From: Fervidobacterium sp.
Lineage (GTDB): Bacteria > Thermotogota > Thermotogae > Thermotogales > Fervidobacteriaceae
NCBI GenBank assembly: GCA_026419195.1
Contig: JANZZV010000009.1
Location: forward strand, 17,683 to 81,682
Reading direction: 5' to 3'
Length of the DNA: 64,000 nt
The notes beneath the pieces were generated by a model, which did not search any database, was not told the origin of the DNA, and was given only the letters and a program-made list of their open reading frames with translations. Made by a program: the position numbers and the translations under genes. Shown here piece after piece: positions 45,876 through 53,786 of the stretch (the first letter of the stretch is position 1; every line of letters begins with the position of its first letter).

Positions 45876-46673
45876 ATGAGAAGAGTCGCTTTTATATCAG
45901 ACATTCATGCAAATATAGAAGCTCTTGAATCGGTGTTAGATGACATACGTTCAAAGGGAGTAGATGAAATTTACTGTCTTGGTGACCTTGTTGGCTATGG
46001 ACCAGATCCAAATGAAGTGATAGAAATGATAAGAAATAATGGAATAAAGACCGTCATGGGGAATTATGATGATGCCGTTGGATATGAAAAAGACAACTGT
46101 GGTTGTTCTTACAATCCTGGTAGAGAGACAGAAATTGGTGACGAATCCCTGTCTTGGACAATAAAAAATACAACAGCTGAGAATAAGGAGTTCCTCAGAT
46201 CGCTTCCAAAAAGACTGTCTATCGGAATAGAAGGGGTAAAGATACTTCTAGTTCATGGAAGTCCTTTGAACTACTTACTTGAATACGTCAAACCAACAAC
46301 GTCTGCTGAAAGACTGAGGATTCTTGTGAAGGATATTCAAGAAGATATAATTGTTAATGGACATACTCATTTAATGATGGCAAAACACATTCTTGGTAAG
46401 ACGATCCTTAATCCTGGTAGTGTTGGAAGGACAAAAGACGGGGTTCCGGGAGCCACCTACTTAATCTTGACTATCGATTCATGTGTATTTTCTTATCAAT
46501 TTGTACACGTGAAATATAATGTGAAATCCGTAATTGAAAAAATAATTTCTGTAGGGCTTCCTGTAGAACTTGCAACTGTTCTTGCACTTGGTGAAACTTT
46601 TGAGATGGGAAAGTCAAAAAAAGAACTTAAGGAAACTTCGGAGAGATTTAAAGATATAAAATTTAGTATTTAA
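45876..46673 (+). CDS. metallophosphoesterase (calcineurin-like)
   Basis: A 265-residue phosphoesterase; start ATG behind CAGGAGG. Metal ligands are all present: FISDIHANIEAL, LGDLVGYGPDP, MGNYDDA, LVHGSP, and NGHTHLMM with the trailing NPGSVGRTKDG. The length and order match the YfcE/MJ0936-like group that hydrolyses phosphodiesters such as cyclic nucleotides in vitro. It converges on the isochorismatase-like gene, overlapping by 11 bases. Confidence 0.87.
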   Translation: MRRVAFISDIHANIEALESVLDDIRSKGVDEIYCLGDLVGYGPDPNEVIEMIRNNGIKTVMGNYDDAVGYEKDNCGCSYNPGRETEIGDESLSWTIKNTTAENKEFLRSLPKRLSIGIEGVKILLVHGSPLNYLLEYVKPTTSAERLRILVKDIQEDIIVNGHTHLMMAKHILGKTILNPGSVGRTKDGVPGATYLILTIDSCVFSYQFVHVKYNVKSVIEKIISVGLPVELATVLALGETFEMGKSKKELKETSERFKDIKFSI

Positions 46674-47235
46674 GGAAAGTTTTTATGATTTCTTCAGAAG
46701 TGGTAATCACCGCGAAACCATGGGCAAGGTTTTTTAAAGAAGAATAATGGTACCATTCATCTTTGTCCCAGAGACAATCTTCGATCATCACGATATCGTA
46801 ACCGCGAACAAAACCGCTTCTTGCCGTTGTTTCACAACATAGATGAGTCATTACACCAGTTATCAACAACTGATCTATGGATAATGAAGATAAAATGTTT
46901 TCAAGGTCAGTATTATAGAAAGCATCATAAGTATTTTTCTTCAAAATGTAATCCACGCTGCTTTGGTTAATCATCAATTCTGTCCAGATTTTATCCACAG
47001 TGTTATTCCACCATTTAAACATTTGTGAATTACCACCCTCGTGAATGGTGGCTATAATAGGAATCTTAACTTTTCTCAAAGCGTTAACTAACCTTTCTAT
47101 GTTCAAAAGTACTCGCTCGCTACCACTTATATAAGCTGGGGAGTGTTTTTGGAAAAAATAATTTTGTACGTCTACAATTAAAAGTGCAGGATTTGAAATC
47201 GAGAGTGGGTGTCTTTCCCGTTCCTTATAAAACAT
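46663..47235 (-). CDS. isochorismatase-family cysteine hydrolase
   Basis: A 190-residue hydrolase with the Asp of the triad in ALLIVDVQNYFF and the nucleophile region VMTHLCCETTARSGFVRGYDI, where one of two adjacent Cys serves. This family includes nicotinamidases, ureidoacrylate hydrolases and isochorismatases; no metal-binding His set of nicotinamidase is obvious. It follows the 110-residue hypothetical gene by 15 bases. Confidence 0.83.
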   Translation of the reverse strand: MFYKERERHPLSISNPALLIVDVQNYFFQKHSPAYISGSERVLLNIERLVNALRKVKIPIIATIHEGGNSQMFKWWNNTVDKIWTELMINQSSVDYILKKNTYDAFYNTDLENILSSLSIDQLLITGVMTHLCCETTARSGFVRGYDIVMIEDCLWDKDEWYHYSSLKNLAHGFAVITTSEEIIKTFLKY

Positions 47236-47250
47236 AATATACCTTCCTTT

Positions 47251-47583
47251 TTATTTTCGCACAAAAAGTTCTATCTTCAGATTTCCATCGCTTGTATCGA
47301 AATCTATTTTGCTTAGATACGGGGCAATTGAGTAAATACCTTGTAAATTTCCTATTTGTTCACCGAGAGCACCGTAGTACTTTAACTCCGGATGGTCTTT
47401 GATTTTTCTTATTAAGGAAAGATCCCTAAGTATTTCATCATTTACCGACATGTTAGCCTCTATGAGTATATGAAAATCCTTCTCAAGTGACACTATCTCC
47501 GAGGAAATAATATGTGCGTTCTTTCTAAGTAAATAGTAAACTATTTCGTTTAGCGTTATCACTATCAATTTTTCAATTTCCAT
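47251..47583 (-). CDS. hypothetical protein, 110 residues
   Basis: A short soluble protein, starting MEIEKLIVITLNEIVYYLL. It has two helical stretches and final strands (KIDFDTSDGNLKIELFVRK). No motif or family recognised. It is probably co-transcribed with the cysteine hydrolase. Its start lies about 15 bases from the end of the interleaved-repeat element at 47598-47686, which could therefore influence its expression. Confidence 0.55.
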   Translation of the reverse strand: MEIEKLIVITLNEIVYYLLRKNAHIISSEIVSLEKDFHILIEANMSVNDEILRDLSLIRKIKDHPELKYYGALGEQIGNLQGIYSIAPYLSKIDFDTSDGNLKIELFVRK

Positions 47584-47597
47584 ATCTGTTATCTAGT

Positions 47598-47686
47598 CAT
47601 CTAAACTGTACATGTTTAGATGGCTGGGGTATTTCTTACCGCCTTTCAAGTTGTCCCTCCCCCAGCTGGCGGTATTTGGGACAACT
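47598..47686 (-). mobile_element. interleaved-helix element, possible IS200/IS605 right end with omega-RNA-like fold
   Basis: Four inverted pairs are perfect. On the minus strand: AGTTGTCCC (47686-47678) with GGGACAACT (47657-47649); TACCGCC (47674-47668) with GGCGGTA (47643-47637); CTGGGG (47665-47660) with CCCCAG (47629-47624). The order is A-B-C-A'-B'-C', so they cannot nest and would make a pseudoknot. A 9-bp hairpin, CATCTAAAC with GTTTAGATG (47622-47614 and 47606-47598), follows. This build, pseudoknot and then a terminal hairpin, is what TnpB guide RNAs and IS200/IS605 right ends look like. No tnpB or tnpA frame is preserved upstream. Assignment to that family is inference. Confidence 0.42.
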
Positions 47687-47699
47687 ATACCTTAGCATT

Positions 47700-48047
47700 A
47701 ATAAACCTTTCATGTTTTTCTAATATCTATTTCGAATCTAACTTTGTAGTGTCAATCTTGCAAATCAACATATTCCTTTAACTTTCAATGATTTTTAAGA
47801 TATTCTTCCTGCTTTTTTGTGGACATGTATTATGAGATAACTTGTGCTTTTCTTCAAGCATATCCAACAACTTATGTATATCTTCTTTTTTTCCTTTGGA
47901 GTTATCAATCTTTTTTCTGAAACTATTAGTTCAGTTTTGTCAGTGTTGTATGTTTCTTCAATTTCCTGCACTCAAAAACGTAGATAACCACCCAATAAAA
48001 ATTATACAATTTTTCATTGTTACTTTCAACTTTATGAAGTTCTTGCA
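47700..48047 (-). pseudogene. gene-free stretch with possible decayed coding sequence
   Basis: About 350 bases between the interleaved element and the DUF1576 gene. On the minus strand short frames read like coding sequence in pieces, for example EDIHKLLDMLEEKHKL near 47900-47850, ending SRKNILKIIES and a stop near 47778, but they are broken by frame changes and stops. I could not match them to tnpB or another known family. It may be the relic of the gene once carried by the neighbouring element. Confidence 0.3.
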
Positions 48048-49280
48048 TCATTGCTTTTTTAGCCTTTCTTTAAACCCCTCGCTTAGTTTTTTGGATGCAT
48101 CAATTATAGGTTGAAGAAATATCGCAATAAATCCACCAGAAAAACCGTTGTTGTAAAGGTTCATTCCTAAATGCAGAAAGCTGAGATTAGTAACAAGAGC
48201 GCTGTGTAAAAATCCTGCGAGCATTCCCCAAACAACTCCAAATTCACCAGCTATAGGTGCCAACGTAGTACCAAACAACACAGCTAAAACCATTGAAGCA
48301 CTGTTTATCGGCTGAGAATTTGTTATTGCACCTATTAAAACCCCCGCAAAGACTGGTAAAATATTTTTTGGATGCTTACCAAGTGCACCAAAACCAGCCA
48401 ATGTCATTATCCCACCTATTGTTGGTCCATTCAAGGGTGCGCCAATTGAGAGTACATAGACTGTTCCAAGAACACCTAAGATTCCAATGTTTATAAAACT
48501 AAGTGCCTCGTTTTCAAGAAGTACAAAATCCGTTAGTAGTTTTCCTGAGTAGTTTAGTAACCTTGTGTAACCTTTCATTTTCCAGCTATTCAATTTCAAA
48601 CCATACAACATTGTACCAATGAAAATTGTAAATATAAAGATAGATAATAACAATTGGCTTCCCTCATACCAAAAATAACGTGGTTCTGGCTGCAGATTAT
48701 AGGCTTTCAATATTGCACCGAGAAACATCCCAAGAAATCCTGCCGTAAAACCCACATTGTACAAATTGTATCCCCTGTGAAGTGTTAAACAAAAACTTGC
48801 TAAAGGAGGTAATAGAAAGCCTATAAGCAGAACAAATAGTAACCCTGTCATGTTAAAACCATTGTTTAAAATTAAATGTGTACTTATAGGTGCAAGTGCT
48901 GTTCCAAAAAAAGCTACATACAAGTAAGTTCTCATGTTTTCTTTGACAAGCCATGTATACAGAAAGACACCTGCTACAATAGGCCAAACGTTGAAGATGT
49001 TTTTTCCAAATAGAGCAAATCCTCCTATTGTCATAATAGATGCAATAGAAACACCTGATGGATTTATTGATAAAATTTTCAATATGAAGGTAAAAAACAA
49101 CATCAAGAGCCCGCTGTTGAAGAAAGCTCCACCCACACCTGCTATCTCCATATAATCGGTTATCAAATAGTCTGGAGATACAATTATTATTTTCATTTGC
49201 TCAAATAAATTAAAATTTCCAGTTATAAACCCAAATATAATAAACGTAAGCGAGATCGAATACAGAAATCTAAAAATTAA
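48048..49280 (-). CDS. DUF1576 membrane protein
   Basis: A 410-residue integral membrane protein of about ten to twelve segments, starting at ATG 49280, six bases after GGGGGAG. It contains an internal repeat: two halves each with a glycine-rich stretch (MTIGGFALFGKNIFNVWPI and MTLAGFGALGKHPKNILPV), followed by ATLAPI-like loops (GTALAPISTHL and GTTLAPIAGEFG) and YNxGFxxGF (LYNVGFTAGFLGMF and LYNNGFSGGFIAIF). This looks like an inverted- or tandem-repeat transporter. Substrate unknown. Confidence 0.75.
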   Translation of the reverse strand, partial: LIFRFLYSISLTFIIFGFITGNFNLFEQMKIIIVSPDYLITDYMEIAGVGGAFFNSGLLMLFFTFILKILSINPSGVSIASIMTIGGFALFGKNIFNVWPIVAGVFLYTWLVKENMRTYLYVAFFGTALAPISTHLILNNGFNMTGLLFVLLIGFLLPPLASFCLTLHRGYNLYNVGFTAGFLGMFLGAILKAYNLQPEPRYFWYEGSQLLLSIFIFTIFIGTMLYGLKLNSWKMKGYTRLLNYSGKLLTDFVLLENEALSFINIGILGVLGTVYVLSIGAPLNGPTIGGIMTLAGFGALGKHPKNILPVFAGVLIGAITNSQPINSASMVLAVLFGTTLAPIAGEFGVVWGMLAGFLHSALVTNLSFLHLGMNLYNNGFSGGFIAIFLQPIIDASKKLSEGFKERLKKQ

Positions 49281-49331
49281 CATACACAACTCCCCCAAAT
49301 TTAATTTTTGTTACCTGAAAATCTCAATCTT

Positions 49332-49359
49332 ATTATATCTACATCTTTTAAAAAAACAA
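49332..49359 (-). promoter_or_regulatory. probable promoter of the DUF1576 gene
   Basis: TTGTTT (49359-49354) and TATAAT (49337-49332), 16-base spacer, about 50 bases before the start codon. The remainder of this 386-base intergenic stretch (to 49666) is AT-rich, without a convincing gene; it carries the palindrome at 49623-49634. Confidence 0.5.
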
Positions 49360-49622
49360 AATTCAATTTTGTATAAAAATCCGCATCAAGTTTCCTATTA
49401 GAAATTGTATTCCAACTATATACTAAGTTCTGTGAAATTTTATGTCCTCATACTTAGTCTTGCCAGAGAAGTTTTTTGCATGTATAAAAACTTACAAAAA
49501 ATAACAAAAGAAAGAGAATGGATAAGTTTTCCCGTTAGAATGAGATAGGAGAAACATTTCAGCAAACATTTGTAATTTGGTCTTAGTATCATATTCTTGA
49601 TAAAATGAATTAAATTCTTATC

Positions 49623-49634
49623 GGTAACGTTACC
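49623..49634. promoter_or_regulatory. LacI/GalR-like operator palindrome
   Basis: GGTAACGTTACC is a perfect 12-base palindrome with the central CG and AACGTT core typical of LacI/GalR-family operators. It lies 32 bases before the lipoprotein hydrolase start and just upstream of its ribosome-binding site, a suitable place for repression. No lacI-type gene is in the window. Confidence 0.45.
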
Positions 49635-49666
49635 AATCACGAATGAAATTGAAAGGAGGCAGAACT

Positions 49667-51214
49667 ATGAGAAATTTGATAAGGTTAGTGAATTTTATGT
49701 TGTTATTTTGCTTTATATGGATAACTTTATCATGCTCACAACTCAAGCAAGAAGAAGTTTATAAAAGAGTAGAAGAGAGCTTTGCTGATTCGGTAAATAT
49801 TGATTTTAGCAAAGACTTAGATATGACAACTCACTCATCTACACTGCCAGAATATGATGTTTCAGCTGTTTTTTCCTTTACATTTCCAAAACCAATCCAA
49901 GCTTCTTCTTTAGTGAGTAATGTTAAATTGATAAGAGAAGATAATAATAGCCCAGAAGAGATAAGTATATACCTTTCGACTGATAGGAAGAAAGTGTATG
50001 TGAAACCAGTTTTTAGATTTGTACGGGGAAATGGTGAAGTTCTTATGAAAGGATTGAAACCAGGATTGAATTACAAGATTGTTTTTTCTCCATTTTTAAA
50101 GTTTGAGGACAACAGTATTTCAGGTGTGGAAAAGATATTTAGATTTAAGAGTAAAAGTTTAGATTACGGAATTTATTGGTTTTCTTCTGATGGGACAGTA
50201 GAAAAGTTTGTTTCAGGAAGAACTAATCCTTATTTTAACCCATCTAAGCCATCGGTTATATATATACATGGCTGGCAGAAAGATACTACAATAAAAGATT
50301 ATTTCAGAGAAAACCCGTATTTTTTAATCACCAAAACTATCAAAAATGTTAACACTTCACAATTTTGGATAAGTAAAAATTACAACGTCGGTGTCTTTTA
50401 TTGGAATCAATTTGCTGATGAAAGCGAAGTTAAAGACGCAGAAGCGAAGATTTGGAGTTACTCAGGTTTCAAAAGGATGCGTTATCGTTTAAACGATGGA
50501 AGCTATCTTAGCTTTGGCGAACCAAAATCGGTTAGTGACTTAGCTTTCGAATGTTTTGTTGAGAACTTTAAAAATTATTCGGGCAGCGAAATAAGGCTTG
50601 TTGGGCATTCATTAGGCAACCAACTTGCGACAGTTTTAGCTTGGAAAATCCACAAAGGCATAGAGCGTGGTATTCTGTCACCTAATGTTATGCCAAAAAG
50701 ATTAGTGTTGCTCGATCCATTTTGGAGCAAAGGTGAAAAGAGCTATATTGGTAACCGATGGACTGGTGAAGTTGCACGGTGGTACGTACGCGAGTTAATC
50801 ACTTTAAGGGCAATAGCTGTAGAGATGTATAAAAGTAGCATGATTGGTGGTTTGTTAGTTGGGGATGAGAATGAAGAGATGAAGGGTATGGTTGCGTTTT
50901 ATCGTTTGTGGGCAGATTTTATACCGACAAATGATCAAGCAGAACAACACACTTACGCTGTTGCATGGTACTTTTGGTCTATGGAAGGTATGATAAATGG
51001 TGATAACTACAAATTTGGTGCTGCGGTTGACAATGATACTGTTAAGAAAATGATGAATTGGAATTGGACGGAAAATAAACCAATCGAAGAGAATTTTAGA
51101 AAGATGTGGTATACAGAAGGTCAGGGAAATAAAACTCCTACACCATTAGATGATTATTTTAAACAAAAAAGCGGTGTTAGTACTTGGGAGAACAGGGATA
51201 ATGACGAAAAATAA
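49667..51214 (+). CDS. secreted lipoprotein with alpha/beta hydrolase (lipase-like) domain
   Basis: A 515-residue lipoprotein; start ATG 49667 behind AAAGGAGG. Signal peptide RLVNFMLLFCFIWITLSC ends in a lipobox (TLSC), so the mature protein is lipid-anchored. Residues 50-165 look like an Ig-like Big_5 domain (AVFSFTFPKPIQASSLV, VYVKPVF). The hydrolase domain has VIYIHGWQKDT as oxyanion region and the nucleophile elbow LVGHSLGNQLA, as in pancreatic-type lipases. It is probably an extracytoplasmic esterase or lipase. Terminator follows. Confidence 0.8.
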   Translation: MRNLIRLVNFMLLFCFIWITLSCSQLKQEEVYKRVEESFADSVNIDFSKDLDMTTHSSTLPEYDVSAVFSFTFPKPIQASSLVSNVKLIREDNNSPEEISIYLSTDRKKVYVKPVFRFVRGNGEVLMKGLKPGLNYKIVFSPFLKFEDNSISGVEKIFRFKSKSLDYGIYWFSSDGTVEKFVSGRTNPYFNPSKPSVIYIHGWQKDTTIKDYFRENPYFLITKTIKNVNTSQFWISKNYNVGVFYWNQFADESEVKDAEAKIWSYSGFKRMRYRLNDGSYLSFGEPKSVSDLAFECFVENFKNYSGSEIRLVGHSLGNQLATVLAWKIHKGIERGILSPNVMPKRLVLLDPFWSKGEKSYIGNRWTGEVARWYVRELITLRAIAVEMYKSSMIGGLLVGDENEEMKGMVAFYRLWADFIPTNDQAEQHTYAVAWYFWSMEGMINGDNYKFGAAVDNDTVKKMMNWNWTENKPIEENFRKMWYTEGQGNKTPTPLDDYFKQKSGVSTWENRDNDEK

Positions 51215-51238
51215 TTTCGACAACCGTTTTATAAAAAT

Positions 51239-51272
51239 AAAACTCCGAGCTATCAATTTGCTCGGAGTTTTT
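51239..51272. terminator. bidirectional intrinsic terminator
   Basis: AAAACTCCGAGC (51239-51250) pairs perfectly with GCTCGGAGTTTT (51260-51271) with a T-run on the plus side and an A-run on the left, so it can serve the hydrolase gene and the convergent transporter gene. Confidence 0.85.
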
Positions 51273-51295
51273 GATTTATCAAAACTTTCTCGAAT

Positions 51296-52003
51296 TTACA
51301 TCGAAGTGTCTAAGAGTCTGTTTTTATTTTGTGTTTCACCATCTTGCTTGACAAAGTTAACACCGAGGTAAACAATCCATGTATCTATATAATCTAAGAA
51401 AAATTCAAATACTGTTGTTGTGAAAAATATATGAAGATACGTTTTCAGATCTACTAAACCAAAAAAAGCCATCGTGACAAAAATCAAATTATCCGCAATT
51501 TGTCCAAGCTTAGTTGCCAAATTGTTTCTCATCCAAAGTTTTGTTTTTTTCTTTAGTACGTCATGAATCCAAACGGCTAAGTACCCTGAAACAATGAAAG
51601 CGATCCAACTTGCAATTGCGATTCTTGGAGTTATGGAAAAAACTTGTGAAAGGTAACGTTGAGAAAAGTCATTTTGTGAAGGGATATAACTTGTGTAAAC
51701 CAAGCCAAGCATGATAAACAAAAATTGTGCAAAGAAGCCTATCCATACAGCCTTTCTCCCTTCAGATTGACCATACACTTCTGTCAGAATAGAATATATT
51801 ACAAATGCCATCCCCATACTCATATTTGCCGCAGTAACTTCCATTCCAAATAAATTAAATAATTTAGCTACTCCAAGATTCGAGGCAATTATAAGAGTCG
51901 ACAGAACAACGTATGCTCCCTCCTTCTTCATGAAACGCAACGCAAGTAACACAGCTATACCGGACAAAAGATATTCCAATGCAAGAACAAACATGTTGAA
52001 CAT
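51296..52003 (-). CDS. queuosine precursor transporter, YhhQ/DUF165 (VUT) family
   Basis: A 235-residue membrane protein with about six segments. Family motifs: SILTEVYGQSEGRKAVWIGF and the C-terminal KLGQIADNLIFVTMAF. Characterised members import 7-cyano-7-deazaguanine or 7-aminomethyl-7-deazaguanine for queuosine in tRNA. The presence of such a transporter hints at salvage. Precedes a STAS gene in the opposite order; no other queuosine genes nearby. Confidence 0.85.
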   Translation of the reverse strand: MFNMFVLALEYLLSGIAVLLALRFMKKEGAYVVLSTLIIASNLGVAKLFNLFGMEVTAANMSMGMAFVIYSILTEVYGQSEGRKAVWIGFFAQFLFIMLGLVYTSYIPSQNDFSQRYLSQVFSITPRIAIASWIAFIVSGYLAVWIHDVLKKKTKLWMRNNLATKLGQIADNLIFVTMAFFGLVDLKTYLHIFFTTTVFEFFLDYIDTWIVYLGVNFVKQDGETQNKNRLLDTSM

Positions 52004-52050
52004 ATATCTACCTCCTAAATGATTTTTCGATAGTAAAATTTTTAATAGTT

Positions 52051-52383
52051 TTATATAAGATCTTTGATATCGTTTAGACTTTCGTAGGTTTTAATAAAGC
52101 TGCTTACCCTTGTCATTTCAAGAACTCTTCTTACATTTGCCTTAGGTGCCAGCATACTTAACTCTCCTCCTAACAATGAAACACGTCTGTGCAGGTTTAT
52201 TAGTATCCCTATCGTGTGACTGTTTATACCTTTTAACTCGGATATATCCAATAATGTTTTGTTATAACCAGTTTTCAAGAATTTATTTGTTATCCATTCT
52301 TTCAACTCTACAGGGTTTCCTTCGTTAAGCTCATCTGTTAGCTTTATTATAATGAATTCTCCATGATATGTATATTCGTACAT
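52051..52383 (-). CDS. STAS-domain protein (anti-sigma factor antagonist-like)
   Basis: A 110-residue single STAS domain. The phosphorylatable Ser/Thr region reads LDISELKGINSHTIGILINLHRRV, with Ser at the usual position after the Asp-Ile-Ser strand, and LLGGELSMLAPKANVRRVLEM follows. In other bacteria such proteins are switched by a kinase and free an alternative sigma factor. No anti-sigma factor gene is adjacent. It lies between the ArsB-like and the YhhQ-like genes. Confidence 0.8.
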   Translation of the reverse strand: MYEYTYHGEFIIIKLTDELNEGNPVELKEWITNKFLKTGYNKTLLDISELKGINSHTIGILINLHRRVSLLGGELSMLAPKANVRRVLEMTRVSSFIKTYESLNDIKDLI

Positions 52384-52405
52384 TTTACTACCTTCTCAAA
52401 TAAAA

Positions 52406-53755
52406 TCATCCACTTTTTACCAAATAAATTGCAAGACTCGAGGTTAGCAAAGTAAGCATGGAAGTCACAAATGTTTCACGCATAAACTTCTTGTTATCCA
52501 TTTGTATACCGTAGAATCTCAATATTCGAGCCCACATTATACCTGCAAGTGCACCAATTAGAGTTATATTTCCCCCTATGTTTGAACCAAGAACGAGTCC
52601 CATAGCGTAGTTCAAAGGTTTTCCCCACAAGGCTTGTGCAAAAAAAATTGTCATCGGTTGGTTTATCATGATATTTGCTGAAAAAGCAGTTACGTAAGAT
52701 GTAAAAATAGTACCAAGAAGCTCTTTTTCAAATTCGAAGAATCTGCCAACGAATTTAGTGACGCCAAAGAGCGTAAATATATGAACAAAGACGAAGAACG
52801 TCACAACCATTGGCAGCATTTTCCAAGGTACTCTTTTTATAGTGTCAACAAAAAAAGTTGCGTTGAAATCATAATTTCCCACTTCGATTACAAATTCATC
52901 TCTATTGGACATAACATCGGAAAAGGCAGAGTTAATCAAGATATAGATCGTTGAAAACAATAAGATAGATTTCCAAAGTTCAAAATTTATCAAGTCACCA
53001 ACTGCTATGGTTATGAAAAATATGATGAACAACCCAGATGAGAGTACGGCATATTTTTTATCTTTTATAATTTGCCCCTCTTCAGGTTCAAATCTTACAA
53101 TCAACTTGTTTGGTAAATTCTTCTTGTATTTTAGGTAGAGGGTAGTCGTAGATGTCAAAATAGCAACTAATGTTGGGAAAAACATAAGTTTCGCGTACTG
53201 TCCAAAACCAAGAGAGTAAGCTTGGGCAACAATAACATTAGTTGGGTTCCCTATGTAAAAGAACATACTCCAAGTATTCGATGTAAAAAAGATCGCTATC
53301 AAATATGGCAAAGGATCGATACCAGCGTATCGACTGATATATATTACTATAGGTGTTAGCGTGAGCGTTACGATGTCGTTCGAAGTAAAGATCGTCATTA
53401 AACCAGCTAAAGTCACTAAACTAAGGAATAATCTTTTGCCGTTGTCTGTGGATACTGCAAATTTATAGGCAATCAGCTTTAATACCCCAGATGCATCCAA
53501 AGAACCACAAATGTAGGCAGAACCAAAGAAGATTATTAATATCTGCCAAGGTACAATATTCATCTGTGGCATTATTGCAGATTTTATCGTTGTTAAAGAT
53601 GCTATTCCAGAAGCTACCAGAAGTCCTAAGACACCTAAGGAAACTCTTGCGTAATCAAGTACTATCTTTCTATTTCTTATAACAACTTCTGGTTCTTTTA
53701 TAACAAGGTAAACCGTGGTAAAAAAGAGATGAATTGTTATGATCGTTGCTATCAT
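52406..53755 (-). CDS. ArsB/NhaD superfamily ion transporter
   Basis: A 449-residue protein with eleven to twelve membrane segments. It matches the ArsB/CitM-like ion transporter fold: two hairpin regions with FTSNDIVTLTLTPIVIYI and YIGNPTNVIVAQA in the first half and INQPMTIFFAQALWG and GSNIGGNITLIGALAG in the second. Possible substrates are arsenite, Na+/H+ or dicarboxylates; no ars genes are next to it. It follows sufB by about 30 bases on the same strand. Confidence 0.75.
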   Translation of the reverse strand: MIATIITIHLFFTTVYLVIKEPEVVIRNRKIVLDYARVSLGVLGLLVASGIASLTTIKSAIMPQMNIVPWQILIIFFGSAYICGSLDASGVLKLIAYKFAVSTDNGKRLFLSLVTLAGLMTIFTSNDIVTLTLTPIVIYISRYAGIDPLPYLIAIFFTSNTWSMFFYIGNPTNVIVAQAYSLGFGQYAKLMFFPTLVAILTSTTTLYLKYKKNLPNKLIVRFEPEEGQIIKDKKYAVLSSGLFIIFFITIAVGDLINFELWKSILLFSTIYILINSAFSDVMSNRDEFVIEVGNYDFNATFFVDTIKRVPWKMLPMVVTFFVFVHIFTLFGVTKFVGRFFEFEKELLGTIFTSYVTAFSANIMINQPMTIFFAQALWGKPLNYAMGLVLGSNIGGNITLIGALAGIMWARILRFYGIQMDNKKFMRETFVTSMLTLLTSSLAIYLVKSG

Positions 53756-53786
53756 TTATCAATCCACCCTGTTAATAAACATTATC

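Noticed and set aside
47590..47700. CRISPR repeat or attachment site
   Set aside because: There is only one copy of each repeat arm, no spacer periodicity and no integrase nearby; interleaved inverted repeats suit a structured RNA or transposon end better.
47842..48114. Plus-strand open frame of 90 codons
   Set aside because: Low-complexity Phe/Cys/Ser-rich translation, no ribosome-binding site, and it runs into the antisense of the DUF1576 gene; more likely the shadow of decayed minus-strand sequence.
49440..49640. Minus-strand open frame of 66 codons in the DUF1576-lipoprotein spacer
   Set aside because: No ribosome-binding site, no recognisable sequence, and it runs across the operator and promoter region of the hydrolase gene.
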